The translations under genes and the position numbers were made by a program. A stretch of DNA of 64,000 bases from contig CM018046.1 in the NCBI GenBank assembly GCA_008638375.1, forward strand, positions 46,721,206 to 46,785,205, written 5' to 3'. Below, in pieces: positions 12,081 through 23,820 of the stretch; position 1 is the first letter of the stretch; the number at the start of each line of letters is the position of its first letter. Under the pieces are notes generated by a model, which ran no database searches, was not told the DNA's origin, and worked only from the letters and a program-made list of their open reading frames with translations. The DNA comes from Nyssa sinensis (Eukaryota > Streptophyta > Magnoliopsida > Cornales > Nyssaceae).

Positions 12081-13489
12081 AACCTTTGTTCAATTTTCTA
12101 TATCAAGACGAAAGAAAGCTCAGGGAACAAATAATGAGCCTTAAAATGCTCAATTAAAGAGAGTTGGGGTCTATTCTCACTATGTGAAGTTCATAATGGC
12201 CAGAAAATCAATCAATAATGATGGGTATTTGCCACAATTTAACTTCACTAGAACTAAAATAGTTTAAGTGTATGTATATATAAAGTACATGAATGTACAT
12301 CCATTTAATGTATAGTAAAAGGCAAAAGGCGCCCAGCCCTTACAGTGCTAAGGTCCATATTGCTTGAAATGTGCGACGATAAAAAAACTCTAGCTTGAGT
12401 GAAGCAAGGCACTAATTTATGAAAACAATCAAAAATACATATTAGACATTAAAAGTTAATTCATTTTAAATTGAATAATATCTTATAATTATAATAATTA
12501 TCAGGTAACACTAAAAAATTCAATCGATAAGGTGACATATTCAAGCTTTGGTACTTTCTTCTCAAGAAATATTCGAAGTTTTGTTATCTATATAGAAGAA
12601 TTTTTTTTGAACTTGTTGGTCCTAATAATATAGAAGACGTGATAAAGCCAATCTCATTGTTTCTCAAAGGTTAGGCTTATGTTGGGGAACTTCACGTATA
12701 AGTGGCCAAGTTGATTGATAGAGGGAAGAGGTTTTGTGTGCCAAACCTAAATTTTGTAAAGAATGATAATAGTGTACTGGTTGTAGTACAATGTTAATCC
12801 TCATATTTTTTCATGTTGAAAGTGAAACTTTCCTCAAAACTTTGCATTTTTGGCAACAATCAAATAATTTTAATTATTTATTAGGTTAGTTTTGTGCTAA
12901 ATTTTATAACAATATTTGTGTTAATATAATAAATTCAATAATAATACTTCTGAACTACAACTATATTCTTTCTTATTGATATGCCCCTTACAAAATTGTT
13001 AAATAAGTGCATAAAACACTATTAACATAAGGAGCATACAAGTAAAATACATGATCGCCTCTCACCTTGCCTGAGGCGATCACCAAGGCATTACCTCTTT
13101 AAAGATGCATGACTTGGAGCATGTTTAAGCGCTGAGGCTAAAAATCTCCTTGTTCGATCAGCTCGCTTTTGGCAACATTGCATGCATGTATGCATCTACA
13201 TTTGACCCTCTTATAATTAATATTCAAACAAGTTGCTAATATCTACCCAAAATAGGAAACGAACAATGATACAAAGATTTAACCAAAAAGGAAGCATTTT
13301 TAGATTCACATATATCTACTTTACATGCTCTTAGAGCACATCAATCTCGTTTGAAAACACTGAACTCTTTGAGTTCATAGATAGTTTTTTGAAAGTTCTA
13401 CACTTTTGGATTATAAAGGCATACCCCTTGAGTGTATATAACTATGCACTTTAGAATGAGCAGCAGTATGAGCATTCCAGACTAATGTT
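12081..13489. other. AT-rich intergenic stretch, nothing recognised
   Basis: No ORF, RNA gene or repeat boundary recognised. A GCCTGAGGCGATC-type motif occurs near 13058-13085 in a mirrored arrangement with GATCGCCTCTCACCTTGCC, but it is too short to classify. Confidence 0.4.
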
Positions 13490-13565
13490 GGGGGAAGTTT
13501 ATAATAGTGGCTCTTTATAATTCCACACTAGTTCCAGCAAATTAAAACCTTCGAGGCAAAACCTC

Positions 13566-15050
13566 ATGCCAGTAGCTCAGTTCAGAGGCAAAACCTTCGA
13601 GGTTTCCGATGAGGGTAAAGGAGGGAAAAAGATTTTCCAGATCATTGAGCGTGGATCGAATGTAGTTCGTAGGGTATGGTTGACTCGATGGGAGTTGGAA
13701 TGGACGTGCAACGTTCTAGAAGAAATTTCGAAAGAGAAGGGGTGGTCGACTTTCCCTAGGGCTATCCATGGCAAGGGAAGAAGCTAGTGGTTGTGGAGGC
13801 GCTAGAATGCAGGAGGGAGTTATATGAAAGTCGAGTCATGGATGGGAGCTAACCGTCGTAATCTCTTCATCCGGGCTATCGACAAAAAGCTCAGGTGGCT
13901 AGTAGCGACACAGGCCTTCCAAAATTGGCCTTCCTTTGGGAGACGCCGAGATTACAGGATGGCCAACATCTCTGATACAAGTGGAGAGAGGAAAGGATAG
14001 TGAGTGGGAGGATGTCAGAGTGGAGGAGATGGAGTGTAGAGAGAGGTTGAAATTCCTTCAGCGATGCATTGTTGGCTCATTTGCTTTTGCTCAATCAGAG
14101 CTTCCTGATAGGGCTAATGTTCAACGATGGGTCGACAGACCATGGAAGGTCTTCAACCGGAGTCAAGGTGGTGGATGGATATGCACGCCTCATTCTTCAT
14201 GTTTGAGTGACTGTCAAAGAAAGAGGCGAACAGAGTGCTCAACGAGAACAAGTGGAGATACCAAGGTCATCTTGTTTTGTTGGAAGGATGGAATACGGCT
14301 GGTGGTTATGTGTGGTAGGAAGAATTGCAGCCGATATGGGTTAGGTTGATGGGCCTGCCTATGCACTTATGGAGCATGGAGGTGTTGAGGGCAGTTGGAG
14401 ATCGATGTGAAGGTTTCTTGCAGATCGATGAAGAGACGGAGAAGCAAAAGCATTTTCAGTAAGCTAGAATTCTGGTTCGAGCTAGTCGGAAGTCAATTCT
14501 GGCAAATCTTCGTCCAAAAGTCGGTCGGTGGAGATACGTAATCCCGATATGGTCTGAATCGGGTCCTCATGCTCTTCCGACTAGCTTGTAGAAAGGAAAG
14601 GCCATGGCGGTTCCTTAAGACGACCGGGGAAGGAGAGGAATGAAAGTTGTGCACTCACAGGTGGCGTATGGGAATATTGATGATGTAATAGAAGAGGGGA
14701 ATACAGGCTGGCGAATGGTAGAGAGTCGAATCACAAGGAGGCTTAATTCAAATTTTGAAGTGCATAGGGGGGCAGGTGGCACACGTATGGGAATGGGCCT
14801 TGATCACTGGATGCAGGTTGGGGCTATAATGGAACACAAGAATAGGAGGCCTAGGAAAAATCTAGAAGGTGTTAGAGGCTCTAGTTGAGGGGAGACGGTC
14901 AATGAAGAAGCAGCGCTTGAAGTGGAAGATACAGATGTATATCAAGGCTTGAGTTCGAGATCCAACGAACGAAAAGAAGATGGAAGTCAGCAGGAAGGCG
15001 ACACGGGCTCTGATAGTGAATAATTGGAATTAGGAAGTTGGGATGAGGAG
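13566..15050 (+). pseudogene. LINE 2 ORF1 (DUF4283-type), many breaks
   Basis: Readings include MPVAQFRGKTFEVSDEGKGG (13566-13787), then in other frames LKFLQRCIVGSF and PWKVFNRSQGGGW. The best preserved block, about 14285-14480, reads WVRLMGLPMHLWSMEVLRAV followed by GDRCEGFLQIDEETEKQKHF. That is the nucleic-acid-binding ORF1 domain (DUF4283) of plant LINEs. At least four frame changes or stops separate the blocks, so no protein can be made. A charged, Ser/Gly/Glu-rich tail (14880-15050) ends it. Confidence 0.7.
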
Positions 15051-15550
15051 TCCACTCGACCAAAATCGCGAAAGGATTCAGTCGTCAGAGTAATGAGGTG
15101 CAGCAGTAGCCAGGGAAAAGTGGATTATGAAGAACGAATCAATAATTAGGTTAAGCAAGTGGCCCGGGAAGGGCAGATTATTGTCTGAGATGGCAGAGCT
15201 GAAGAATAGCCTTTGATGTGCAGTCCCTTAGCTGTTATTATTCCAGAACCAGAACAGAGGAGGGGTTCAGAGGTGTCGAGGTGGGTGTCGAGGAAGGTTA
15301 GTTAGGTTAGCCGATAGTGTGGGTTATTTTGTAATGGCTTTGGAGACATAATGTTAAAATTATTTAGGGATGTTGAAGATGTTAATCAGCAGAGTTCAAG
15401 CACAAGAAACAGTGATAGCTATTTGGTGGTGGGAAAGGAGTTGTCAGCAAGGAAATTGCAACGGGTGCTAAAGAATCTGTCCAGCACTATTAATTATGAG
15501 GGTAGGAAGGGAGTGGAAGAGGGGACAATAGGGACTTCTATTCTGGGTTA

Positions 15551-15729
15551 ATGATGAGTGTTAATATCATTGCTTGGAATGTGAGAGGCCTTAACGACCT
15601 GGATAAAAGAACAATGGTAAGAAGTCTTCTTCGTGGCTGGAAGCCAATGGTGGCTTGTTTACAGGAAAAAGTTTATGTCCAGGTTGATTGCAAAAAGTTT
15701 ATGACCTGCTAGGGATGTGGACTGGGTGT
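15551..15729 (+). pseudogene. LINE 2 ORF2 endonuclease start
   Basis: ATG at 15551 (or 15554) opens MMSVNIIAWNVRGLNDLDKR then TMVRSLLRGWKPMVACLQE, the hallmark beginning of plant LINE endonuclease with the catalytic Glu in LQE. A small break follows before the Tat-1 insertion. Continues at 24419. Confidence 0.8.
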
Positions 15730-15734
15730 GCCTT

Positions 15735-16320
15735 CGATGCTGCACTTTTTGGCTGTAGCTGACTTTGACCTTCTGCGACCTGAAGAACACTCGAAAAGAC
15801 GATCAGAGGACCACCGAATTGGCTCCGACGATAGCCGCTCCGATGTTTAAGTTAATAAACTGAATTGAAAAGACTATAATGTAAGCCAAAGAATGAGTAT
15901 AAAAATAAAGCGTACCTTTAGGATTTAATTTATAGGCAGTGGCTTTCCTAAGTTGATTAGGATTTGGATCCATGAAAGTAGGGATTTGATCATCGGAGAT
16001 AGCAGTTACCTTGTTGGATTTTGTATCAAATAGAGATAACCACGAGTGGTGGTTTCCTTGTAAGAGACTATTTCCTTATTCTCTACTCGGTAGGGCATTA
16101 ATGTGGTGGTGAGCTCTGAATAGCGGAGAGTGATCTGAAGGTCTGTGCTCAGACTTGTAGGCTCTGTAAGAATGTAGCTCTACTTTATAGGCGTGTGCTC
16201 GGCCCTTTAAGTTCCGTAGGTCTGTTCTGCATGTTCGGCATGCTTTGGATGACCGAGCCCCTAATTGTTCTGTAGATACATATGTCACATGGGATTGGTC
16301 TGTCGTTTTGTGGTATATTA
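15735..16320 (-). repeat. Tat-1 3' LTR (left copy)
   Basis: Starts CGATGCTGCAC (TGATGCTG with T to C) and ends TTGTGGTATATTA; direct repeat of 23821-24413. Purine-rich sequence on the minus strand directly inside it (GAGAGGAGAGTAGC) is the likely PPT. Confidence 0.92.
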
Positions 16321-17580
16321 GCTACTCTCCTCTCAAGCCTTAGTTAGAGCTTTAGTACGTAACTTAGGTTATAGGCTGAAGAAGGTTAAGTGCTCCGTCT
16401 TTTTATAAAATGACGATTTCATCATCTCATTTATTACGCACCCTTTCGTTTGGGGCTTTCGAGGCCACTCTTTTCCCAAACCATCGCGATGGTTTGGATG
16501 GATGACTATTTGTCTTCAAGGATCTATATATAGGGGATTCTTATTGTTTGTTTTCATGATGTTTCCCTATCAAGGGGAATTGACTTACTATAGAAGTTGC
16601 TGTCATCCGGAGGTGAATGACGAACCCCAGTCTGAGTTAGGTGTGATCGAACTATGGCTAAGGATAGCCCACCCTTTTACCTTGGTTCCTACGGAAAGAC
16701 TAAAGGAGACGAAGATCTCTTTGTCCATCTTTGCATCCGATAGGGATTTCCCCTCATGGAGGCAGGCCCTCCTTGATTCAATCGAGGCTTGGAGCGTTGT
16801 TGATGAAGATGATGGGTAGATGCCTCATTCCCTTCTTCCCTTGGCAGAGACCCTTGCACAAGCCGACCAAGGTGCCGTGTTAAATTTGAGGAGAATGAAA
16901 GTGGAGAATGAAGGTGTCGTGATACCTGGAGTCATCCTTCTACATTGGTGCCAGGGCAGGCGGTGATGCAGATTGGGGTTTAGGGCTCCTTCCTTTCAAA
17001 TGGGAGTCGGTGACGGCGGAAATGGTGTCTTGGGACCCTAGACCTTTGACTTTAGAAGAGCTAGAGGAAGAGGGCCATGATGGCATAAAACCGAAATACG
17101 ACTTGTCCGAAATTATTGTAACTTTAGAATTGTAGTTTGTCTCTCTGTTGACTCATTCGTTCTGATGTAACTTTTTCATGGATTATCAATAAAACTGAGT
17201 TCCTTTCCCTTTCAATAAACTGTGTTCCTCCAGAGCTTGCACATTTTTCTAAGCACTGTTGCCAACTACTTTCTGTCAATGGTTTCATTTGCATAGATAG
17301 ATTTTCATAATATCTGCGCCTCCTCCAAACTGAAATACTTTGCAAAATATGCAACTTAAGTTCACTTGGAGATATATTAAGTTACGGCTGCACGATAGTG
17401 CATGAGTTTGCCCTTGATGAAATCCGAGTTGTTCATACTCTATTCAGATCAGCTCTGTAGAGTAGTCTTTCGAGTAAAGTAACCTGCAGTAATTTGGGTA
17501 ACTGTAGTAATAACTATGCTTGTCGAGCCCAGAGACTTGTGCAAATAATTGGACTGAGAATATCTGGAAATCAATTGAGC
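16321..17580. other. Tat-1 region between 3' LTR and repeat array, with antisense ORF remnant
   Basis: In Tat-2 the equivalent place holds a spliced antisense gene. Here only a 105-codon antisense (plus-strand) ORF at 16502-16819 remains, ending SWRQALLDSIEAWSVVDEDD, with further short open stretches to about 17100 (LAQADQGAVLNLRRMKVENE). I do not recognise a domain and cannot show homology to the Tat-2 gene. Confidence 0.4.
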
Positions 17581-17599
17581 AAATCAAACTCTTTGTTTT

Positions 17600-18075
17600 G
17601 GACCAAACCCGATAGTTTGTAAATTTGATGGACTAGACTAGAAGTTTGTGCATTTGGTGGACCAGATTAGAAGTCTGTGAATTTGGTGGACCAGACCGTG
17701 AGGTTTGTACATTTGATGGACCAAACCGTGAGGTCTATACATTTGATGGACCAGACCGTGAGGTCTGTACATTTGGTGGACCAGACCACGAGGTCTGTGC
17801 ATTTGGTGGACCAGACTAGAAGTCTGTGCATTTGGTGGACCAGACTATGAGGTCTGTGCATTTGGTGGACTAGACCATGAGATCTGTACATTTGATAGAC
17901 CAGACCACGAGGTCTGTACATTTGGTGGACCAGACCATAAGGTCTATACATTTGGTGGACTAGACCATGAGGTCTGTACATTTGGTGGACCAGACTAGAA
18001 GTCTGTACATTTGATGGACCAGACCATGAGGTCTGTACATTTGATGGACCAGACCATGAGGTCTGTGCATTTGGT
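17600..18075 (-). repeat. Tat-1 29-30-bp hairpin minisatellite, about 16 units
   Basis: About 16 head-to-tail units of 29-30 bp, each with an ATTTGGTGGACC stretch and an inverted repeat CAGACC-N4-GGTCTG or a close variant (AGACTAGAAGTCT). It directly follows the integrase C-terminus in element orientation. Tandem repeats in the 3' untranslated region are known in Tat/Ogre elements. Confidence 0.9.
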
Positions 18076-18114
18076 GGGAATACTTCAAAAGAGTATTTCA
18101 AAGAAAAAATTTCT

Positions 18115-19256
18115 TTAATGATAATACTTCCGCAAATGTTCTATATTCCAAGGCCTGGGAACAGGTTTCCCATTAATGCCCTCTAGCCAGTAAGTGGTAG
18201 GCCTAACAATTTTTGTCACTTTGTAGGGGCCTTCCCAATTGGGTGATAATTTTCCCACTGTGGGATCCTTGGTGTTTGGAAAAACTCTTCTCAGAACGAG
18301 GTCTCCGACTTGAAAGCTGACAAGTTTGAGCCCCAATTTAGAGTTGTTAGCCATCCTTTGTTGGTATGCTTCCGTCCTGATCCTGGCTTGATCCATTTTT
18401 TCCCCAAGTAAGTCTAAATTTTCTGCAGCTGCTGATGATTGGACTCCTGGTCGAAAGCTTCAGTTCTCAGGGTTGGCATGCCGATCTCTACTAGGATGAC
18501 TGCCTCGGTTCCGTAAGCAAGTGAAAAGGGAGTTTCGGAGGTTGAAGTTCTTTTAGTTGTTCTGTAAGCCCAGATCACACCAGGGAGTTCTTCGACCCAT
18601 CTTCCCTTGGCTTCTTCCAACCCTTTTTTAAGGGCATTAAGGATTGTCCGATTGGTGACTTCTGCTTGCCCATTAGCTTGGGGATGACCAAGAGAGGAGA
18701 AATGTTGACTGATGCACAAATCTTGGCAGAATTTCTTGAAGACTTTGCCAACAAATTGTGTACCATTGTCTGAGATGATTACACGCGGTATGCCGAACCT
18801 GCAAATGATGCTTTTCCAGACGAAGCTCTTGACTTCCTTCTCAGTAATACGTGTTAGAGGCTCTGCCTCTGCCCATTTAGAGAAATGGTCAATGGCCACC
18901 AGAAGATATTTCCTGTTCGGTGTGGCCCTAGGTGATGGGCCTGTGATAGCCATTCCCCACTGAACAAAGGGCCATGGGCTAGCAATAGGAATGAGCTCAT
19001 GGTGGGGATGGTGTTGGTAGGGAGCAAACCTTTGGCATTTGTCACACTTTCGGGCGTACTCCTTAGCCTGCTTCAACATGCCAGGCCAGTAGTAGCCTTG
19101 TGTTAGAGCTCGGTGGGCTATGGTTCTGCCCCCGTTATGATTTCCCCAGATTCCCTCGTGTATTTTCGCCAGGACATATTGAGATTCTTCTGAAGCAAGA
19201 CACCTCAACAGAGGTTGAGAATATGACCTTCTGTAAAGCTTTCCGTTTAGAATCAA
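18115..19256 (-). pseudogene. Tat-1 integrase
   Basis: 18414-19256 gives an HHCC zinc finger (IHEG, AHRALTQGYYWPGM, CDKCQRF) and an rve core with ISDNGTQF (second Asp) and ANGQAEVTNR (Glu). The first catalytic Asp, expected in WGMDIxGP, is Ala here (WGMAITGP), so the DDE triad is lost. A break near 18400 precedes the C-terminal piece 18115-18396 (LGLKLVSFQVGDLVLRRVFP, ending PRPWNIEHLRKYYH). The rest of the frame is surprisingly clean compared with RT. Confidence 0.9.
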
Positions 19257-19556
19257 GTACCGAGCTGCCTTAATTCGGATTCGTCTGGCTTTGTTCTTGT
19301 CCTCAGGGAGGAGTCCTCCTTATAAGTACTGAAAGATGGGGGTCATCCAGTTTTGAGATTGTTCGGTAACTTAGGCAACTTGAACCTCTTCAATGCTTGG
19401 TTTTAGCTGATGGGAGACTTTTATAGAATCACCCCTTGAATCTAGGTGAGATGCCATGTTTGCCAAAGCATCAACTCTGCAGTTTTGGCCTCTTTCTATT
19501 TTTTGGATGGAGAATGTTTGGAAAGATTGTTTTAATAAGTTGACAAGTTCTGAATA

Positions 19557-21385
19557 TCAAAGCATCCGGTTATCTTTAGTGGAAAATTCTCCTAGAATTT
19601 GGCTTACCACCAGTTGGGAATCAGAAAAAACTTCGAGGTTCTGAGCCTCGCATTCCAGAGCTAGCTTCATTCCCATGACAAGGGCTTTGTATTCTGCTTC
19701 ATTGTTAGAGCCTCTGAATCCCAGGCTAACTGCCTTCTCTGCTATGAGCCGATTAGGAGATTGTAATACCAGGCCCACACCAGAATCGTGGTCAGTAGAA
19801 GATCCATCAGTGTAGAGCTACCATGTTTCTGAGTTTTCAAAGAGCTGGGCCTTATCTTGTAGTGCTGGGTTGAATTTGGTAACAAAATCGGCCAAGGCTT
19901 GACCTTTGACAGAGATTCGTGGGACGTAAGATATGTCAAATTCCCCCAGTTCTACTGACCATTTGACTAGTTGCCTTGATACTTTAGGATTTTTTAGTAC
20001 GGACTTCAGGGGGTAAGCTTTCGTGCTGAAATTATTAGTGCAAGAGCCAACTTTTCAATTTCAGGATACCTCTTTTGTGTGTTTAACAATGCTCTGCTGA
20101 CATAAAATATAGGCTTCTGAACTCCCCTGTGCTGCCTGACCAATACTGAACTGACAGCGTTTTCAAAGACTGCAAGGTAGAGAAGCAATTTTTCTCCGTG
20201 GACTGGTTTTGATAGGAGTTCAGGCGAGGCTAGATATTCCTTCAGCTTTTGGAAGGCCTTTTCACACTCTTCTATCCACTATAGAGCTTGGTTACCTTTT
20301 AAGGCTTTGAAGAATGGTAGACAACGGTCAGTAGATTTGGAAATAAATCTGCTCAGAGTTGCAATTCTGCAATTCAAAGCCTGGATGTCCTTCTTGGTTT
20401 TTGGTGACTCCAGCTCAGTCAGAGCCTTGATCTGAGTAGGGTCTGCTTCAATGCCCCTCTGAGAAACAATATACCCTAGGAATTCTCCCTTTGTCACTCT
20501 GAACGTACACTTTGAAGGATTTAGTTTCATTTTATGCTGCTTCAGGATGTCAAACGTCTGAGCTAAGTGCTGGAGGTGGTTGCCCTTTTGTAAGCTTTTG
20601 ACTAGCATGCTGTCAATGTAGACTTCCATGGTACGACCGAGCAGAGGGTTGAACATCTTATTGACGAGACATTGATATGTGGCCCCAACATTCTTTAGAC
20701 CGAACAGCATCACTCTGTAGCAATAAAGACCTCGTTCGATTATAAATGCTATTTTTTCTTGATCTAGAGGGTACATCTGGATTTGGTTATATCCTGAATA
20801 GGCATCCATGAAGCTCATGAGCTCGTGCCCTGTAGTAGCATCGACTAGCTGATCTATTCTCGGCAGAGGGAAGCTATCCTTGGGACAGGCTTTGTTGAGG
20901 TCTGTGTAGTCGACACAGACTCTCTACTTGCCATTTTTTTTCTTGACCAGAACAGTATTGGCTAACCAGTCAGGGTGGAATACCTCTCGTATCATTTTAG
21001 CCTCAAGTAGCCTTTGGACTTCCTCATTGATGACCTGGTGCCGCTATGGAATGAGTGGTCTCCTTTTCTGTCTCACTGGTGGGTGGTCTGGATCTACTAT
21101 TAGTTTAAGGGTAATGAGACCTAGGTCTATTCCCTCCATATCCTTTGTTGCCCAAGCAAACACAGAAATGTTATTTTTCAGGAACTTGATTATTTCATCC
21201 TGCTCGGCAGATGTCAGGTCTGGACCTATCTGCAGATAGCGTCCTAGCGATTCCGAGCTGACCAGTACTTTGATGGGTTCTCCAATGGGCTTAGCCTTAC
21301 TGTCCCTTCCTCTAGGACTTATTGGCTCGTCGATTCTGGAGGGGCAGTCTTTTGCCTCGTGAACGTGGGAAAGGATTGGGTCCAT
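19557..21385 (-). pseudogene. Tat-1 reverse transcriptase and dual RNase H region
   Basis: RT pieces run 21044-21385 (RQKRRPLIP), a stop-interrupted stretch, then 20279-20818 (MSFMDAYSGYNQIQMYPLDQ). The active site reads YIDS instead of YIDD. A first RNase H follows (20006-20188, FYVSRALLNTQKRYPEIEKL). A second, archaeal-like RNase H follows at 19557-19939 (SLGFRGSNNEAEYKALVMGM and FSDSQLVVSQILGEF), a Tat-lineage trait. Stops include CAG to TAG (about 20279) and TGG to TAG near 20930. Inactive. Confidence 0.85.
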
Positions 21386-21409
21386 GCACTTACGGGCATG
21401 CTGTAATTG

Positions 21410-21896
21410 CTATTTGGGAGCATTCTCTTTGAGAGCCAGAGCATGACACTCCCGGGAGGTCGGTTGACACCCTCTGATAGAATAGACGGCCTGATAGTGG
21501 ACGTACTTTAGGCACTGGTGGAGGGTTGAAGTGACTGCTCCCATCTGATGTAACCATGGTGTCCCAATTATGACATTGTAAGGGGACTTGGCGTTCAGAA
21601 CCATGTACTCTGTCATAGTGGTCTTCTGTCTGTCTCCCTCTGCTGCTGTAATGGGGAGGTCAATCCTTTCTAGTGGAGTGTTGAGATTCCCATCGAATCG
21701 CTGTGGGTTTGACATCACTGGGATTAAGCTTCATCAATTTGAGGGGCTCGTAGAATAAAACGTTTGTAGGGCTCCCAGTGTCCACTAGAACTCTTCGGAT
21801 CTCGAAGTTGGCAATTTTGAGAGAGATGACGAGGGCATCACTGTGAGGACAATGTACCCCAGCAAGATCTTGCTCCGTGACCTGGATTTTCGGCAC
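21410..21896 (-). pseudogene. Tat-1 aspartic protease
   Basis: The minus strand reads GVHCPHSDALVISLKIANFE, then VLVDTGSPTNVLFYEPLKLM with the DTG active site. After a frameshift near 21690 follows SPYNVIIGTPWLHQMGAVTS. Gypsy retropepsin architecture; broken by the frameshift. Confidence 0.85.
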
Positions 21897-23736
21897 TGGT
21901 TTCAGCCTTTTTTTTGATATGGGAGATCAGTAGGATGGCGGGAGTAGTTCTGGCCTCTTGAACGTAATGTTTCCGTGCTCTGTCAGAGGTCCTTGCTGTC
22001 GGGGTGTTAGCATGGAGGACAAAGATGACCTCATTATTCTGTCGCTGAGGTTTGTTCCGTCCTTGTTCTTGTCTCTGTTCAGGCCTTTGGTCGGGTCTCC
22101 CCTGTTGGGGCCTTTCATTGCTGGGGTTCTGCCCCTCATCTTGTCTGATGTATTCCTGCAAACGACCCTTCCTTATGAGATGCTCAATTTCATGTCTGAG
22201 GGCCTGGCATGTATTATTTGTGTGCCCACGATCTTTGTGGAAGTCACAGTACTTGGTCTGATTTCAGAGGTTTGGATCCCCTCTTAATGGTTCCGGCCAC
22301 CTTAGATTCTCCCGAGATCGGACCTGCCGAAGTATTTGATTCAGAGAGGTGTTCAACAGAGTGAAGCTGGCGAACCCCCTAGGGGCAGCATTGAGCGGGG
22401 TTCTGGGCACCCCTCTCTTTTCCGGGCTTCTGTCCCTTTTCCTGTGTTCACCAGGATCCTTCTTTTGATCATCCCTCCTCTGGCCGTCTTTCTTTGTGTC
22501 ATCCTTTTAGGCTTGCTCTTTAATCTTTTGGGAGGTATTTTTCACTTCCTCTAGATTGATGTATTTCTTGGCTCGGTCCATGAGAGCTGCCATATCGGTA
22601 TGGGGGTTTTTGGTCAGAGAATCCCTGAAACCTCCCTAAGTAAGGCCAAAGGTCAGAGCGGCTACTAGAAAGCTCGAGCTGCATTCTGTAACTTCAGTAA
22701 GTTCGGCATTGAAGCGCGCGATGTAGGCTCTGAGTGTCTCCTTCTTGGTCTGCTTGACGTTCAACAGGAATTCAAGTCCCTTCCTCAGCCTTCTGCTCAT
22801 CATGAACCTGTCCAGGAATCGCCTACCGAGCTCATAAAAGCTGGTGACTGAGTTCGGTGGGAGGTGGTGAAACCACTTCAGAGCGGTACCTTTCAGGCTG
22901 GTAATGAAGGTATGACACATGAAGGCATCCGAGGCCCCGTGTAGAGCCATTGTGTGCTGGTAATGTGACAGATGGTCCCCTGGATCAGTAGTCCCATCAT
23001 TCGGGGTGAACTTTGGTACAACAAACTTCCTCGGTCTCTCCTTTGACATAATGGCAAGAGTGAATGGTGTGGCAAGCCTTCCAAGCAGCGTAGCCAGCTC
23101 GTCCTGCTCTAGAGGATTTTGAGCACCTCTCATAACAACAGTTCAGTCCATGGACTCCGCCACCTCTTCAGCTCTGTGTGGGTCCTTAGGCGGAACTCCC
23201 AGAAAATTTTGCCTTATGGCTTTGGCTCCCGTGTGAACTGGATAGGCATGCCCTTTAGATAGAAGAGGGTTCTGGTGCTCCTGAGCTGGGAAAACTGGAG
23301 CCGCACGAGGTTGAGCCTCCAGAGGTGCTGGGTTTTCTCGTAAAGCCCCAAGAGTTGGAGCCCTGGTGGTGCTTCGATAATGGACATTTGGAACAAAGGC
23401 TAGCGTTCCCCAACCTGCGGCCACTGATGGCTGAGGATCTCTGCCAATGTGAGTAGCACCTTGGGGGTGTCTAGGCCGAGGGTTGGGAGCCCCTTCATGG
23501 GGCCCTTCTTCCATAGTGATAATAGGGGGTTGTGTCCCTCGATTTTGCGTAAGCATTGCCAAAGTTCTAGACATGGATAAAAGCTGTTCTTGCATGAGCT
23601 GGTTATGTCGCTTGACTGACTTAAGCTCCCGCTACACAGGATCAGCTGTTTGTCCTCTACCTCGTTCGGCAGGCGGCCGACGTTGAGGGTTTTGTGTATT
23701 TTGCGTGTTCTTCCTTGGTCGGAGATTGGGTGCCAT
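21838..23736 (-). pseudogene. Tat-1 gag
   Basis: Gag ATG at 23736 opens MAPNLRPRKNTQNTQNPQ; a TAG interrupts shortly after. 23143-23595 holds the Pro-rich N-terminal part. 22636-23133 holds the retrotransposon gag core (RPRKFVVPKFTPNDGTTDPG, LKGTALKWFHHLPPNSV, YIARFNAELTEVTECSSSFL). A CCHC-like finger lies near 22235 (KYCDFHKDRGHTNNTC) and a Gln/Arg-rich tail at 21838-22161. Several frame changes. Confidence 0.85.
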
Positions 23737-23799
23737 GGTTCTCTAGTAAGAAGGAGAATACGTTTATAAACAAGTAGAGCACTTAGAGGTTGTTGTCGA

Positions 23800-23817
23800 T
23801 TCCCATAGACGGCGCCA
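23800..23817 (-). promoter_or_regulatory. Tat-1 primer-binding site
   Basis: The minus strand reads TGGCGCCGTCTATGGGAA just inside the 5' LTR, the PBS type shared by all Tat elements in this window. Confidence 0.8.
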
Positions 23818-23820
23818 AAT

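Larger units (their letters stand above)
13566..15729 (+). mobile_element. LINE 2, left (5') piece: ORF1 and start of ORF2
   Basis: Plus-strand L1-type LINE. ORF1 pieces run 13566-14580 and degraded sequence continues to about 15050. ORF2 begins at 15551. It is interrupted at 15729/15735 by Tat-1 and resumes at 24414/24419. The join restores the endonuclease frame: the bases before the insertion give VDWVC and those after give LDA and GG, matching the conserved DWVxLDAxGxSGG stretch. The 5' limit is uncertain; the first clear coding starts at 13566. Confidence 0.8.

Noticed and set aside
17667..18101. 144-codon ORF with repeated TSWSGPSNVQ / SHGLVHQM units
   Set aside because: An accidental reading of the 29-30-bp minisatellite; periodic only because the DNA is.
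22336..22554. Hydrophobic plus-strand ORF suggesting a membrane protein
   Set aside because: Antisense shadow of degraded Tat-1 gag.
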